Part shown: positions 36,870 through 48,961 of the stretch, one piece after another
How the letters are laid out: every line of letters starts with the position of its first letter
How positions within the stretch are numbered: position 1 is the first letter of the stretch
Source: Acanthacorydalis orientalis
Taxonomy: Eukaryota; Arthropoda; Insecta; Megaloptera; Corydalidae
DNA length: 64,000 nt
Assembly: GCA_034766995.1 (NCBI GenBank)
Contig: CM068320.1
Coordinates: forward strand, 8,316,001-8,380,000
Direction: 5' to 3'
Made by a program: the position numbers and the translations under genes
Notes under the pieces: model-generated
Database searches by the model: none
What the model was told of the DNA's origin: nothing
Seen by the model: the letters and a program-made list of their open reading frames with translations, nothing else

Positions 36870-38385
36870 AATTTGTGTATAATTTTAAAGACTATAAACC
36901 TCAAAGTGGCTATAGCCTAGCAAATTAAAAATTGAAGTGCGAATCAGGTTTATGGCAATGTTAATGTTGTTATCAAACGATGCTTCTATTATAAAAACGT
37001 CGAGTCAACATGAATATAATTTTTGTATTCTTTTCGCATCTCCCTATAACAAAGCTTAATGATATTAGGATTAAATTTCACTCACTAACAATTGATTTTT
37101 ATATTCTATTTTTTTAAGTTTTTTAAATTAAATATTTTGCAACAATCTCCATGAAAACAAATAATATGTTAAAAATCGTAATGAAACTCTAGACCTTTCA
37201 TATATATTCGATTTTAGTCACACTGTTAGATAAATAGAAATTAAATCTGCGTTAACAACTAACACTAGAACAAAATGTTATTTTGTTTTTAAGTAAGTAA
37301 TTATTTTTTACATTGAAGAAATTCATGTATCCAATAACTTAACATCTCGTGTATTCAAAAATTTCTTACATGAAAGTAGTTTGCTTATATTTAGAGACGA
37401 ATATTCCGTATATAATTTGTTAATTTTACTTTCCTCCATTAAAGCATTAAATTTTCTATATTTATATTTATAGAATAATAATATTACCCACAATGTACGC
37501 TTCAATATATCAAATTCAAAAATCACTATTAATTATCAGGCTGGCGTGAAAAATAAATATCCAGTAGATTAGTGACCTATTCAAAATGGTTTTTTTTTTA
37601 ACAAATGACTTTTCTTGCAGAGAAAAAGCTTTCGGACAATTACGGTTTCTTTTGTCATTTTTTGTAACAATGTGCTATTTGTCTGTGGTTGTACTCTTAT
37701 CTTTATATATTTTATAAGGTATATATTTTAGTAAGGCCAATCTTTTGTTGTTTCGGCACATAATGTGTATAACATTTCCGGTCTGTTTTCTATAAGATAA
37801 TACTTATATTTGTATAGTTTTGACTTTTGCTTATTTATTAAATGCCAATAATAGACTTTGATTTCGACTTTATTTATTATTATAATGTTTTATTTTTTTA
37901 ATTTTTTTATAATACGTGTACATTAAGCTTTTTTTATAAATGTTTTCCTACCTAAAGTATAATCAACAGTCATCAGATGAGAATTTATTATATTTTTGTT
38001 AATAATATATATATATATATTTCCCTTCCCCTAATTCCTAGTGCTTTTGCAATAACAATTTAAATGCTTATTTAGTATTGATGGACTTAAAATTTTTGTA
38101 TGTTTTGTAATTAAGAAATTAAATACCATGGAAATTCTAAAAAGTTTACCTCTTATTGTATAAAAAAATCCAAGTTAGGATAGATTAATCATTTAATCGG
38201 TAATTAATAACGTGAAATGCCTAAAGTGATAATATTTTTTTTGCCATTCATTTTGCTATTTAAACTGTGAAGAATATTAAATGGATGTACCAGACAGATA
38301 AATAATAGCGAATTTTTATCGAGTGAAAACTGTCCACCTATGCGCATTTCGATGACCGCTATCATCCTCAAACCGACAAGTTTCC
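36870..38385. other. Unique AT-rich DNA, no gene seen
   Basis: Possibly includes the decayed 5' end of the preceding mariner up to about 37070. A short TA run lies at 38008-38021. No coding sequence recognised. Confidence 0.5.
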
Positions 38386-38389
38386 GGAA

Positions 38390-38580
38390 ACTGATCAGAT
38401 TTTTCGGTAACTTGGCGCTTTGAGAATGACGTTTTCAATGAAATGTTGTATAAGTGACAGTTAAAAGTAATCAATCATAACTTAATGAATATTTTTGATC
38501 TAAAAATTTTATGTTCTTTATGGAGTAAAAAAAGAATTCACTTGTGAAAGTAGTGTTAAACTTGTGCTAACAGTTTTTTT
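38390..38580 (-). repeat. Unclassified dispersed repeat, copy 4 (inverted)
   Basis: Read on the minus strand it contains ACTGTTAGCACAAGTTTAA, TTTCACAAGTGAATTC and GATCAAAAATATTCATTAA. A distal ATTCTCAAAGCGCCAAG followed by GAAAAATC matches copy 1. It is the only copy of the four in this orientation. Confidence 0.62.
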
Positions 38581-38589
38581 GAAATTCAG

Positions 38590-39490
38590 AAAGATAATTT
38601 GTAATAAAATTGTGCAGAAAGATATGGCAATAAATTATAATACGTACAAAAACATTCAAAAGTACTATTTGAAAATTTGGTTTCACTATATTTTTTTTAT
38701 TACAACATGCAAGATTCCATACTAGCACGGCAACGAATATAATTATCAGCGTACTAAAGTTGTGAACAACATTGTACACCTCTTCTTTAGTTTAGATTTA
38801 GCTTTCTTTGAATGTTCATTTTTTTTAAAATTAAAGAAATATTTCAGACGTCGACGTTTGGAATCATAATTGGAAAAAGTTGTGATTATCTCAAAAACTA
38901 TCTGGAGGGTTTCTATTTGAACTGAATTGAAAATGAATTTTACATTAAGAATGAAGTTCGTTTTATAAGTATATCTATTTTTTCTTTTTAGTTTGGAGTT
39001 TATTAGATAAAAAGCAACATTTTCAACCCCATTCTCAAAAATTTTTAGTGACATTTTGTGTTTTTCTGTACTATTTTTTTGAACTATTGTTCTTTTAAGT
39101 ATTTTAAAAAAAATAGTTTTTGAAATGTAATAATTTGTGCCAACAGGATTTACGTTGCAACATATTATAATAAAATCGAGTTTTATCTTGACAGTTTAAA
39201 TTTTTAAGTAGATACATGGAACCGTAAATAAAGACTCTGCTTGGAAATTTGTGTAATTTATATTTGTTACATTAAAAAAAAATATTTTTAATTCTGAATA
39301 ATATATATTTTTTATTTATTTATATGTGAATTAAAAAAAACCAATTCTTCCATTATCGTTTTTAGCACCACAAAAAAATTGCAGTAAATAGTTTCAGAAA
39401 ATATGTAGGTAATATAATTCAGATTTTTGTTCCTCTAGAATATTGTAATTGTAAAGGATTCTAAAAATGAATATTATTAGCTTAGAGCAT
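38590..39490. other. Unique AT-rich DNA, no gene seen
   Basis: A 102-codon minus frame (38746-39054) is Lys/Asn/Phe-rich with no recognisable domain. Confidence 0.5.
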
Positions 39491-39721
39491 ATTTATGTAA
39501 TAGTTAGCTCCGTTTCGAATACATGAGAGACTTAAGCGCACCGAGTAGACGACCGGATCGAGTGAAGAAAACTTTGCTAACAGAGATATATACTTCATTA
39601 ATGTAGAACATTTGCCTGAGCGTGTTCTTCTTGTCGTGCACACATACCTCGAACACTGTTCTTATTCCTCCGGATAAAACCACCACGTGTTCGAACTTCT
39701 TGCGAACCGCACAACACTTAC

Positions 39722-39956
39722 CTGTTAAATAGTGTTAACTTCCGAAACGATTATGTCCCAAGCGAAATTTATTGCGCGCCGTCGTCGTCTCACGAACGCC
39801 GATATGACAGTTTCAGTAAGTGTTTGGAAAGTTTCCCTGAGCCCCGGAATTTGTTGCGATAACGGGTTGTTCGTAGCTTGGCGACGGAACGTCCCGCTAT
39901 TTTTTCGTTTGCTAATACCGCACACTTCGCAGGTATTATGCTTCCATTTTTATATA
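39722..39956 (-). promoter_or_regulatory. Candidate minus-strand TATA promoter with first exon and splice donor
   Basis: Within a CpG-rich block (39500-39960), the minus strand has TATATAAAA at 39956-39948. About 25-30 bp downstream begins a 66-codon frame (39925-39725, MCGISKRKNSGTFRRQATN) that stops just before a perfect donor CAG|GTAAGT at 39722/39721. The order TATA box, expected start site, GC-rich exon, consensus donor is what an insect first exon looks like. The in-frame stop before the donor means the exon would be noncoding or encode only a short peptide. No homology is recognised, and a plus-strand frame (39732-40025) overlaps it. Confidence 0.38.
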
Positions 39957-40134
39957 GAGCTCGGCTCCATTTTTTTCCATTTACCGCAGTTATGCATAAT
40001 TAAAACTTGCTCTAACGATAGTTAATTGAATTTTAAACTTTTTTCTCGCTAATAAGCTAGTTGTAGCGGAATGAAATTGTTTCATTTTTCTGTTAGAAAT
40101 TTAAATAAGTGTCGACAAATATCTAACTACTCTA

Positions 40135-40136
<2 letters not shown>

Positions 40137-40198
<62 letters not shown>

Positions 40199-40200
40199 GT
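40137..40200. repeat. (TA)n(TATG)n microsatellite
   Basis: TA run followed by TATG repeats, about 170 bp from mariner copy C. Confidence 0.96.
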
Positions 40201-40372
40201 ATAAGAAAATAGAATTAAGTTTATTAAAATGTAAAATAAAAATAACAACTCTTGAATAAATCAGTAATTATAAAATAAATAAAAAATTAGAATGTTTTAA
40301 TTTGAAATTTAAATATTTATCTGTTTATTCGAAAAAGATTGAATCGGTTTACAGTAAATGTCGTTTTATATA

Positions 40373-41658
40373 TTGGATGTTGGAATTAATTCGTAGCATT
40401 TTCTTCATAAAAAAAGATCGTTTCTTTTAAATGAAATTGGAAAAACATATCATTCAAAGTATTGTCCATCGTTAGCCACTACTTTTTCCCATCTTTCGAT
40501 CTGGAGACGAATACCACGTCGGAAGAACGCCTCGTCTTTAGATGCAATCCACGAATCGACCCATTTTTTGCAATCTTCATAAGAAGTGAGCTTCTGCCCA
40601 GACAGGCCATGACTCATCGATCGAAACAAGTGGTAATCAGAGGAGCAATATCTGGAGAATACGGCGGGTGGAGTACGACTTCCCATTTAAGCGTTTCCAA
40701 GTATGTTTTTACCGGTTTTGCGACGTGCGGACGAGCATTGTCGTGATGCAAAATCACTTTATCGTGTGTTTCAAAGTATTCCGGCCGTTTTTCCTTCAAT
40801 GCACGGCTCAAGCGCATCAATTGTAGTCGGTAGCGATCCCCAGTGATGGTTTCATTCCGTTTGAACAGCTCATAGTAGATCACACACTTATGATCCCACC
40901 AAATACAGAGCATGAGCTTGGATCCATGGATATTTGGCTTCGCCGCTGGTACTGATGGTTGGCCGGGCTTAACTCATGACTTTCTGCGCTTGGGATTGTC
41001 GTAATTGATCCACTTTTCATCGCCCGTAACAATTCGATGCAAAAATCTCTTTCTTTTCCCCCGTCGAAGCAGCAGTTCACAGGTAGAAAAACGCCTTTCA
41101 ACGTCTCTCGGTTTCAATTCGTATGGGACCCAATGTCCTTGCTTTTGGATCATTCCTATGGCTTTAAGGCGTTTTCCAACCGTTGATAAGTCAACTCCCA
41201 ACGATTCAGACAATTCTTGAAGTGTTTGACATGGATCTTCATTAAGCAATGCCTCCAATTCTTCATCGTCGAACTTTTTCGGTTTTCCAGGTCGTTCCTT
41301 GTCTTCCAAGTCGAAATCACAACTTTTAAAACGTGCAAACCACTACCGACACGTTTGCTCAGCTAGAGCATGGTCACCATAAACTTCCACTAAAATACGA
41401 TGACTTTCGGCACCACTTTTTTTCATGTTAAAGTAATGAAGTAAAACTCCTCGCAAAAACAAGTTATCCGGCACGAAATTCGACATATTCGATAAAGTAC
41501 AAAGTGTTGTTATTTACGCTTCAACCAAATGACATATACTGAAACTGACGCCTATGGACAGCTGTTTTACGGGGAATATTTGGTTAAAGGGAACAATGGA
41601 AGAATGTACTACCTACGCCATCTCTTGTAAAACGCTACGAATTAATTCCAACACCTAA
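40373..41658 (-). mobile_element. Mariner family ABC, copy C, full length
   Basis: A 1286-bp element. The left end begins TTGGATGTTGGAATTAATTC and the reverse complement of the right end begins TTAGGTGTTGGAATTAATTC. TA target duplications are perfect at 40371-40372 and 41659-41660. It is collinear with copy B over its full length with scattered substitutions and small indels. Confidence 0.96.
40450..41426 (-). pseudogene. Mariner transposase pseudogene, copy C
   Basis: ATG at 41426 opens the N-terminus; a TAG replaces a Lys codon before WFARFKS near 41345. The frame then runs through DLEDKERPGKPKKFDDEEL, WVPYELKPRDVERRFS and VTGDEKWINYDNP to a TGA that replaces Trp after RRKS (40974-40976). 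The same frame continues with IHGSKLMLCIWW and HHDNARPHVAK, retaining the second aspartate. A one-base deletion near 40645 converts SDYH to another frame (APLITT), and the C-terminus GQYFE continues to the stop at 40450. Two nonsense mutations and one frameshift are the only major lesions, fewer than in most mariners here. Confidence 0.94.
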
Positions 41659-41664
41659 TAAATT

Positions 41665-42790
41665 CTTGTAATAAACTTGTATACAAAATGTTTAATTAAT
41701 TTAATTAGTTAAAAAAATTAAAATTTAATTTTGTTATAAATTTAGTAATCGATTTTAAAAAATGGAATGAAATTCAATGTGATATAAGTTTCACAAAGAA
41801 AAAACTGCTACTGCTTCATCAAAAAATATCAATTAGGTTTCCAAAGTGATATCAGTATTGGACACAATCTGCTTGTAATGATCTTTATAACGTCATTACG
41901 TTAATATTCATGTAAATTAGTGAACATAAAGAAATATTGTATTCTCAAAAATATTTGTTTTAATGTAGAAAGTGCTCAGAAATTTGGAGCCTGAGATGAT
42001 GATACAACTTTAAATAAAACAGCAAATAATCTTTCATTTTTAGATGAAGATGTTTATGAGGAAATATGATATCTAGATTTTTAGTGGAGTTAAATAAGTA
42101 ATATACCATATTAGTATTCTATTATCATTGTTTATAAAATGATATATTACCCAAAAAATGAACACATAAGTCATCTTCCTTTTGCAATAGGCAACTGATT
42201 TTTAATTTAGTGTGAATACTGGCGTATACTTAAATATGAAATAAGCCTCTAATTGGTGATTCATTAAATTGTATAACGTGATTTAAAATTCGCGCATTTG
42301 ACATTAGAAAATTTATACTCTTCACTATTTACGTTTGAAAACTATTAACAAATGATTACAATGGATTTTCAAATGTCACTGCATTTCTTGAATACTCTGA
42401 CAAGTATTCCTAATGATGGTCGTAAAATAACGCTATGTTTTACCATTTTTAACAATAATACCTGTAATGCCGTCTTCTAATAATTCCTGCATTGGAAGGT
42501 TATTCTTGTATGCTGTTCTTGTTGGTTATTCTTGTATTGTATTCTTGTATTCATTAAAAAATTCTTCTCTTATGTAAAAATCAGGAGATAATTGGACACA
42601 ATTTTTCCGTCCGTTAAATTCCTATATAACAAGAATTTAATAAGATCTCAGTTTTATTTATTTGTTGCACATTAAATACTCGAATATAATAAACCTATTT
42701 GTGAAGAAAGTTTACTAAGAACTTTCTTGGGCAAGGAAAACAAAAAAAATTAATGTTTTCAAGCATTTTATCAGTTAGTAAGAAAGGCTG
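41665..42790. other. Unique AT-rich DNA, no gene seen
   Basis: Contains a short imperfect tandem of TATTCTTGTAT-like units at about 42500-42555 and otherwise nothing recognised. Confidence 0.5.
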
Positions 42791-42793
42791 AGA

Positions 42794-42918
42794 TTAATTA
42801 GAGGACAAATAATGCACGTGAACGGCATCACTCTTTCATTTTTAATATATATATATATTTCTATATTATAAAAATTAAACAGTGATGCCATTCACGTGAC
42901 TTATTTGTTCTCTAATTA
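42794..42918. repeat. Inverted repeat of Helitron-like 5' ends around (TA)n
   Basis: The left arm (about 42794-42833) contains GACAAATAATGCACGTGAAC and GGCATCACT; the right arm (about 42880-42918) contains AGTGATGCCATTCACGTGAC and TTATTTGTTCTCTAATTA. The arms match as reverse complements with few differences and are separated by about 45 bp including a TA run. Confidence 0.8.
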
Positions 42919-43276
42919 CGGTTACGTGGTCTCTGTTCTGTTTGGTTGATATCAGTACATGATTAGAGTTCTGTTTTACGGTGTACAGCGTAAGGGGGTG
43001 TACGTTTTCAGTGTAAAACTGAGAAGACATTTATTCAAAATATTGTAGTCAGTAAAGCTACAAAATTAAAAATTTTTGCACATTTTAACATTGTATTTTG
43101 TTATGTTGATTTTTATAAACTTTTCCAATAAACATTTTAATACTTACATTTTACGCGGATTATTTGTATGTATAATTTATTGTCTGTTATTTGTTAGAGG
43201 GAGGGAGCGTTAACGATCGAGGGCGAAGCCCTTCAGGTGTTAGCGAGCGCAGCGAACAGAGGGTGGACCTCCCTAG
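42860..43276 (+). mobile_element. Probable non-autonomous Helitron
   Basis: The 5' end reads TCTATATTATAAAAATTAAA, resembling known Helitron starts (TC followed by TATA-like sequence). The 3' end is GC-rich with GGGCGAAGCCC and GCGAGCGCAGCGAAC motifs and a short GAGG/CCTC hairpin, and terminates in CTAG (43273-43276) followed by T, matching the CTRR-T rule. No target duplication is expected for Helitrons and none is seen. There is no Rep/helicase coding sequence. The assignment rests on terminal motifs only. Confidence 0.55.
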
Positions 43277-43279
43277 TAT

Positions 43280-43713
43280 ACATATAATATTTTATATATT
43301 GACAAAATAATATTAATCATTTCAAAAGTATAGTTCATTGTTTTATGTAAGCTAAATTTATTAAACACACTTTAGTCTTACTTACTGCCATTTAAAACTA
43401 CATTCCCCCAATTATTTTATTAATATCAATGGCTAAACATCATACTCGCATGTATTACCTTTTAAATAACTTTAATTGTTTTATAACATTTTGAGCCGAT
43501 TATTTCTACGTTTACATGTTTTAAAAAAATGAGTTATTAAAAATTTCTTGATGTTACTTTAACAGATAAATTTGAAGCACCAATGTATGTTTGTATATTA
43601 TGTTTGTTTCTACCACCTTGTGTAAGATTTAGATCGTGTTGTGACAAAACAGCTTTAAGTCCTGCGTTAGAGGATTATAAGCTATATTTGTTGTTACGCA
43701 TACACATATAAAC

Positions 43714-43718
<5 letters not shown>
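43280..43718. other. Unique AT-rich DNA, no gene seen
   Basis: Nothing recognised between the Helitron end and the next microsatellite. Confidence 0.5.
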
Positions 43719-43750
<32 letters not shown>

Positions 43751-43775
43751 GTATATATATGTATATATATATATT

Positions 43776-43853
<78 letters not shown>
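43719..43853. repeat. (TA)n microsatellite with TTTA and TATG variants
   Basis: A long interrupted tract; interruptions are spaced so that the array looks like three fused tracts. Confidence 0.96.
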
Positions 43854-43854
<1 letters not shown>

Positions 43855-44192
43855 CATGCGTTATAAACTGCAAACTAATTAATAAAGTTTAATAAAAATA
43901 ACAAGGATAAAAGGAAGAAGATAGAATGATAGAAAATTAAATATGATTTACTAATATAACAGAATGTAAAGAGTTTGAAGTTTTAATCAAACGGATGTAT
44001 TTAAAAAGAGGAAATAATAGGGCACAGCAGAAGTTATTGATTGGAATCAAAAAAAAAATGGAAACAACCCCAGGAAAGTAATATGAACATGTCAAAAAAA
44101 TCATTGAAAATATATAGCTAATTAAAATGAGAATAAATTGAAAAAGACATTTCCTGCTATTAATCGACAGAAAAAATAAAAAGAATACACAA

Positions 44193-44194
<2 letters not shown>

Positions 44195-44268
<74 letters not shown>
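44195..44268. repeat. (TA)n microsatellite
   Basis: Uninterrupted run; the long minus-strand frame 43937-44272 is a repeat translation extended by chance. Confidence 0.97.
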
Positions 44269-44269
<1 letters not shown>

Positions 44270-44271
<2 letters not shown>

Positions 44272-45343
44272 CTTACACATATATTTAAATTATGTATAAT
44301 ATTTATCGTCTTGTCAACCTAAAACATTAATATTTTTTTGTGTTAAAGTAAAGAGTGCTAACGGATCGCTTTTTTATAAATAAATGAATACACTACCAAT
44401 TTTGAATAATAAAATACCATCTAGTGTCTATCTTTGTACAGTTTTGTGTTAATAAACATACAGCTAATTGATTTAATTAATAGTTATACTTTTTAATCAC
44501 GCTATGTTATATTTTTTGATTACAAATAACTTGTGATCAAATTTAAATTGTGCTGTCTGAGATATAAAGTTCAAGCTGTATCAAGCACTTTTCCTAGTGT
44601 TAATTGGTGTAAATAAAAGTAAAAAGAATGTCGTAAATTTAAGTTCGAATATATGTAGATAAAATAAAGTTGTGACTTGATGAATTTTCTAAGTGTAAAA
44701 AAGCTCTGACAGTTGAAAAACTAATTTAGAAAAAGTCTTATTTCGAATGCTTATGCACATGAATGCACCTAAGCTATCCATAAAAATGAAATCGATATCT
44801 TGATTACTTTAATTTAACATTTTACTATCCATAAAATATATATTTCACGTTTATTCACTTAGAGAATTCTGTTTGCATTTATCTTTTAAATATTTATTGC
44901 TTAAAACACTTCTATATTGTTTTATATAATATTTTTATAAAAAAACTAACATATTTCTACATTATTAGTATTTTTTGTTACTTGTATATATATATATATA
45001 TATATATGTCTGCTGTGTGTGTGTGTTACTCGAATATTGATATAAATTTCAATTCATAAATATGTAAAATACTTTTTCGTCTCATTTTTTTGTATTTATT
45101 TATCTACACAAATATAAAGCACACAAACATACATATATGTATATATATATATATAACGTTTCAATCAATTTATATGTGACATTATCGAAATAAAACACGA
45201 GATATAAAATTCATTTGTATGTAAGTTATATACTGTTGACCGAAGAGCATAGATTAGATTTGATTGATTTTATAGAAATATTTGTATTTTATTTTGAAAT
45301 TTCCAGTAATGCATTGTAAATTGTATAAAAACATACTATCACG

Positions 45344-45387
<44 letters not shown>

Positions 45388-45945
45388 TGCATGTGTGTGT
45401 ATTTCATTATATGTTTTTGTATATAAATTGACATATTATGTACATTTTTTTAATTTTTGCATGAAAGGAAAATCAAAAAAAAACTTTTAGCACGTATATA
45501 TTTTAAAATAATTTTAGTTCTAAACAAAAAGTGTCTTTTATAATTTTATAACTATCTTTATATAAATCACCAAAGAATGTTTAATAACTTACTAAGCATT
45601 TCGTTGTGTCAATTACGGAAAGAATTTTGAGATCTTCGACAGTTTGTCATAAATATTATAAAATTAAGATAGACTTTGGTAAATGAACAATAACATTAAA
45701 GATTTTGTTTAGATATATTTTTCAGATTTATCACAAAACATAAAAATGCCATTTCATTATATTATATACCTACACTTAACTTTCAAGGTTGGATTCACAA
45801 TGATATAATGATTTGTAACTTTATAGGACAACCTTTTCGATTTTTTTTGATGTAAGTTTATATTCGACGATTACATCTATCATATTGTATCCTCAAAGCA
45901 TTAAAGTGTAGAAACTTAAAGTTTTTTCAGTTTATAATGACTGAC
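44270..45945. other. Unique AT-rich DNA with small (TA)n runs, no gene seen
   Basis: TA runs lie at 44987-45007, 45137-45154 and 45345-45384 (followed by TGCATGCATGTGTG). No coding sequence recognised. Confidence 0.55.
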
Positions 45946-45954
45946 TGAATGCGT

Positions 45955-46115
45955 TAGTGGAATCAGAACAACGATTCGAGAGCTTTTTCAAAAGTTAGGC
46001 GTTAGTCATCCAACAGTTCTGGACCACTTAAAATCACTTAAATTAAAAATGTATATGATTTTGAAGATCATAAACCACAATTATTTTCCTTCCATCCTAA
46101 TATTTAACATTAGTG
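45955..46115 (+). pseudogene. Mariner N-terminal fragment, cecropia-like, copy 1
   Basis: The frame reads RTTIRELFQKLGVSHPTVLD followed by HLKSL (from about 45966), matching the second helix-turn-helix of cecropia-type mariners (TTTREVAEELNVNHSTVVRHL). Nucleotide similarity to the fragment at about 50449-50590 extends past this into ATTATTTTCCTTCCATCCTA. No catalytic domain or ends are present. Confidence 0.65.
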
Positions 46116-46119
46116 ATGA

Positions 46120-47955
46120 TTTAAGAAGGGTTTTATTCGGATAGATCCACAAAGTCTTTTTATAGAAAATGAGTTAAACTTCAGTAAAAGTTTTCCAATA
46201 ACATTTGCCTATTCGTAAATTTTTAACACAATTTATTTCTTTTACCTTTGTTGTCGATGCACCCTCAAACCTCAAATATCTATTTACCCAATTTGATTTT
46301 AAAACGCTTGAATATTTGAACAATATTACCGGTATGGTCATAAAGAAAGGTAGACGTAAAAATGGTTTGAAGAAATATTCGAGTTTATTAAAAGTAAAGA
46401 TGAATCTTCCATTGCGAACACTTTAGATCATCAATTACGGTTGTTTTTAAAAGATGTGATTTAAAACAGACTCTGATATTAATTCTCAAGAATTGTAGTG
46501 GTTAGTGTTGATTTGTTTTTATTCTAATAGTGATCTATTTTTGTATAGTTTCATTAATATTTTCGTAAAGATGAATTACGTATAAGTGGCTTGATTGATT
46601 GAAACTTACATAAAAAAGGATTTTGAATATATTTATAATTTTCATTTCACAGTGGTTAATGAATAAATAAAATAATATTAAAAAATTAGTTTTCCTTCTT
46701 ACTTTAGAGGTAAAATTCGTTGTAATAAAATGTATGTCTGTACACACTATTGACAAGAATATAAAATATAAATGTTTTATATGTAATATTGAATATTAAT
46801 GTTGTATTATTTGCAATGTGTTTATATGTGACATGTACAAAACAACGTACAAGAAGCCACTTTTGTGGATACTAGAAACATAGCTCTTGTGAAATTGCCT
46901 TTAAAGACATATCAAATAAACGGACAGGTAGTTGGGTTTTGAACTGTAATATATGTGTACATGCATTTCATTTTAAAGTCATCTGTGACATTTGATACGA
47001 CTATCGTATTGTCATAATAGTTATGAAATAAATATGATATCTTATGAGATGTGACAATAGAACAACAGATATGAAACAGACAAATGATTTATTGGAAATA
47101 TTTTTTTAGCTGATCTTTCTTAAAAAATAATATTTCTCTCTGAAACTTATTAAAATCCGCCGAAGTGAAAAAAAAATAATATATTTAAATAAAATATACT
47201 ATAATGTAATGAAATACCATAAATATATATTCATTGCCATGAAAACATATTTATGGTAACGAAATTACTTCTCACTAAAACAAATTTCTAACGACTTAAA
47301 AAAATAATGATAGCTGAAAACATTTAATTTTTACAATCAACTTCGCACGGAATGTGGTAAAAAAATATCGTAATAAAACACAATCTCTTTTTTATATTTT
47401 TTTCAAAAACTCAGTTTTATTGTTCAATATGGGTGAATTAGTGTTCATAATTGCTGATTTTACAATCTCTCGGCAGCATATAGTACATAGGCCATTCTTA
47501 TCTTATAAGAAAGCAATTATTTTTCTTTAGTAAAGTTCTATCTTTACAACAGTTAAGAGTGTTCCTGATTTACAACAAAGTTTTTTTCTGTCATATTACT
47601 ACATAATTCATTTACCCTTTTCGATAATAAAATTAAACAAAAACTTGACAATCAAGTGTGAATATAGAGACACGAATTGATCTAACACACTTATTGTTCC
47701 TTTCTATATGCTTCAAAATGTTTGAGCAATAAATTGTAAATTCCCTTAATAGCTATAGAGGTTAACATGAATCTTTTTCATCATAGTTTATAAAGTCAAT
47801 AGAAAAATAAAAATAAAACAAAAGTAAAAAAATAAAAGAATAGTAAAAGAAAAAATATTTTAATAAATATTCAAAACAGAGTTATTATTAACAATAATAT
47901 CATAGTACGAATATATATCCAAAATTTCTTTTTTCTCAAACTTCCAGTTTTGAAA
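46120..47955. other. Unique AT-rich DNA, no gene seen
   Basis: A 73-codon frame (46205-46426) ends in a Lys-rich stretch but matches nothing I know. Confidence 0.5.
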
Positions 47956-47960
47956 TTAAA

Positions 47961-48961
47961 AATGTCTATACCTATCTCTACGTTAATTGGCTTCACTCAT
48001 GAAAACATTACTGCAGTAATAAACATGAACGTGATAAAAGAGTTAGTTTTTCAAGAAAGTAAACGTCAAACGTACACATAAACAATGCAGCGGCGATACT
48101 TCGAACCCGATATCTCAAATCTGAAGTGGGTGGTACGGAGTCACTGTTTATGTCCTACGTATTTACGTTGGAAAACCCTGATTGCAGAAAGGGATAAGCA
48201 TCAGAAGAAAAAACGAAACTCAGTATGTGAGTTGCAGTCATAGAGTGAAGACGTTTTTGAAGTTACAGTTACTATTAGTTTGTGCATTCAAGAAGAAAGT
48301 ACTAGTGCATTTTGTGTATTAGTAATATTATTGTGAAATTCAATTTTACACTGTTTTGATAAATAGCCTTTCTTTATTCATCCGAATGTGACTAAAAGAA
48401 GTGGTAAAATATTACAAAAAGTAATGAGTATAAGTGAGGAGTGCTCTGACACAAGCTGTGAAGAGGAAGAAAACGAAGTGACTGAAAACGAGGATGAAAT
48501 TGAGATTCTCGAATCAGATGAAAGTGGACAAACAGAGGAATCGTCAGATAGTGAAGAGGAAAATTTCCAGAATTTTCATCAAAGCAGGAAAAAGATACAT
48601 ATCCCATCCGATTCTGAGTCCGAGAATGACCCACATATTCCCAGATCATCTCAAAATTTTCGGATATTGTACAATAAACAGAAGCATCAATATTTCTACA
48701 AAGTGTAAAAAGATTGTTTGCGGAAAGTGTGTAAAAGATGCGCGGAATGAATGAATATTAAAATAATGTTAATACTAAAATAATGTTGAATATTATAAAT
48801 TTAATATAAATATATATCTCATGGTTTCATTTATAAGTTAATAGTGTATAGTTATGTTGCTTTTTAAGTTGTTTTTTAAAGAAAATGTATGATTTCGTTC
48901 ATGCGTCAAATTGGTGCGTGTCCGTAGAGATAGATATACAAAAATCGCCGTAAACCTAGTG
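47961..48961 (+). mobile_element. PiggyBac-like element, internally deleted, left end trimmed
   Basis: The right end, reverse complemented, reads TTAA then CACTAGGTTTACGGCG and later CTATCTCTACG; the TTAA is at 48962-48965. On the left, TGTCTATACCTATCTCTACG (47963-47982) matches the inner part of this terminus, but the outermost roughly 25 bp are missing. Inside is a coding remnant with piggyBac-like N- and C-terminal parts only. Confidence 0.68.
48388..48754 (+). pseudogene. PiggyBac-like transposase remnant: acidic N-terminus fused to Cys-rich C-terminus
   Basis: The frame 48388-48708 begins at GTG where an ATG would be expected (first in-frame ATG about 48424) and reads SISEECSDTSCEEEENEVTE with long Asp/Glu/Ser runs, typical of the disordered acidic N-terminus of piggyBac transposases. 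In the +1/+2 shifted frame at the end (about 48670-48754) it reads TKCKKIVCGKCVKDARNE and a stop, resembling the last cysteines of the family's C-terminal zinc-binding domain. The DDD catalytic core, normally several hundred residues, is absent. It cannot transpose but could be mobilised if its ends were intact. Alternative reading: an unrelated acidic host protein, less likely given the TTAA-bounded context. Confidence 0.6.

Noticed and set aside
38746..39054. 102-codon minus-strand frame
   Set aside because: Lys/Asn/Phe-rich, no recognisable domain, no splice or promoter context; within chance expectation for such AT-rich DNA.
43937..44272. 111-codon minus-strand frame with hydrophobic stretches, possibly a membrane protein
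   Set aside because: It starts in a TA repeat; the hydrophobicity comes from AT-rich codons and there is no supporting context.
46205..46426. 73-codon frame with a GRRKNGLKK stretch
   Set aside because: No match to any family I know and no supporting signals.
48085..48165. TTCGAACCC-like sequence, possible tRNA B box in reverse
   Set aside because: The flanking bases do not form a T-arm stem or a cloverleaf, and it lies inside the piggyBac-like element.
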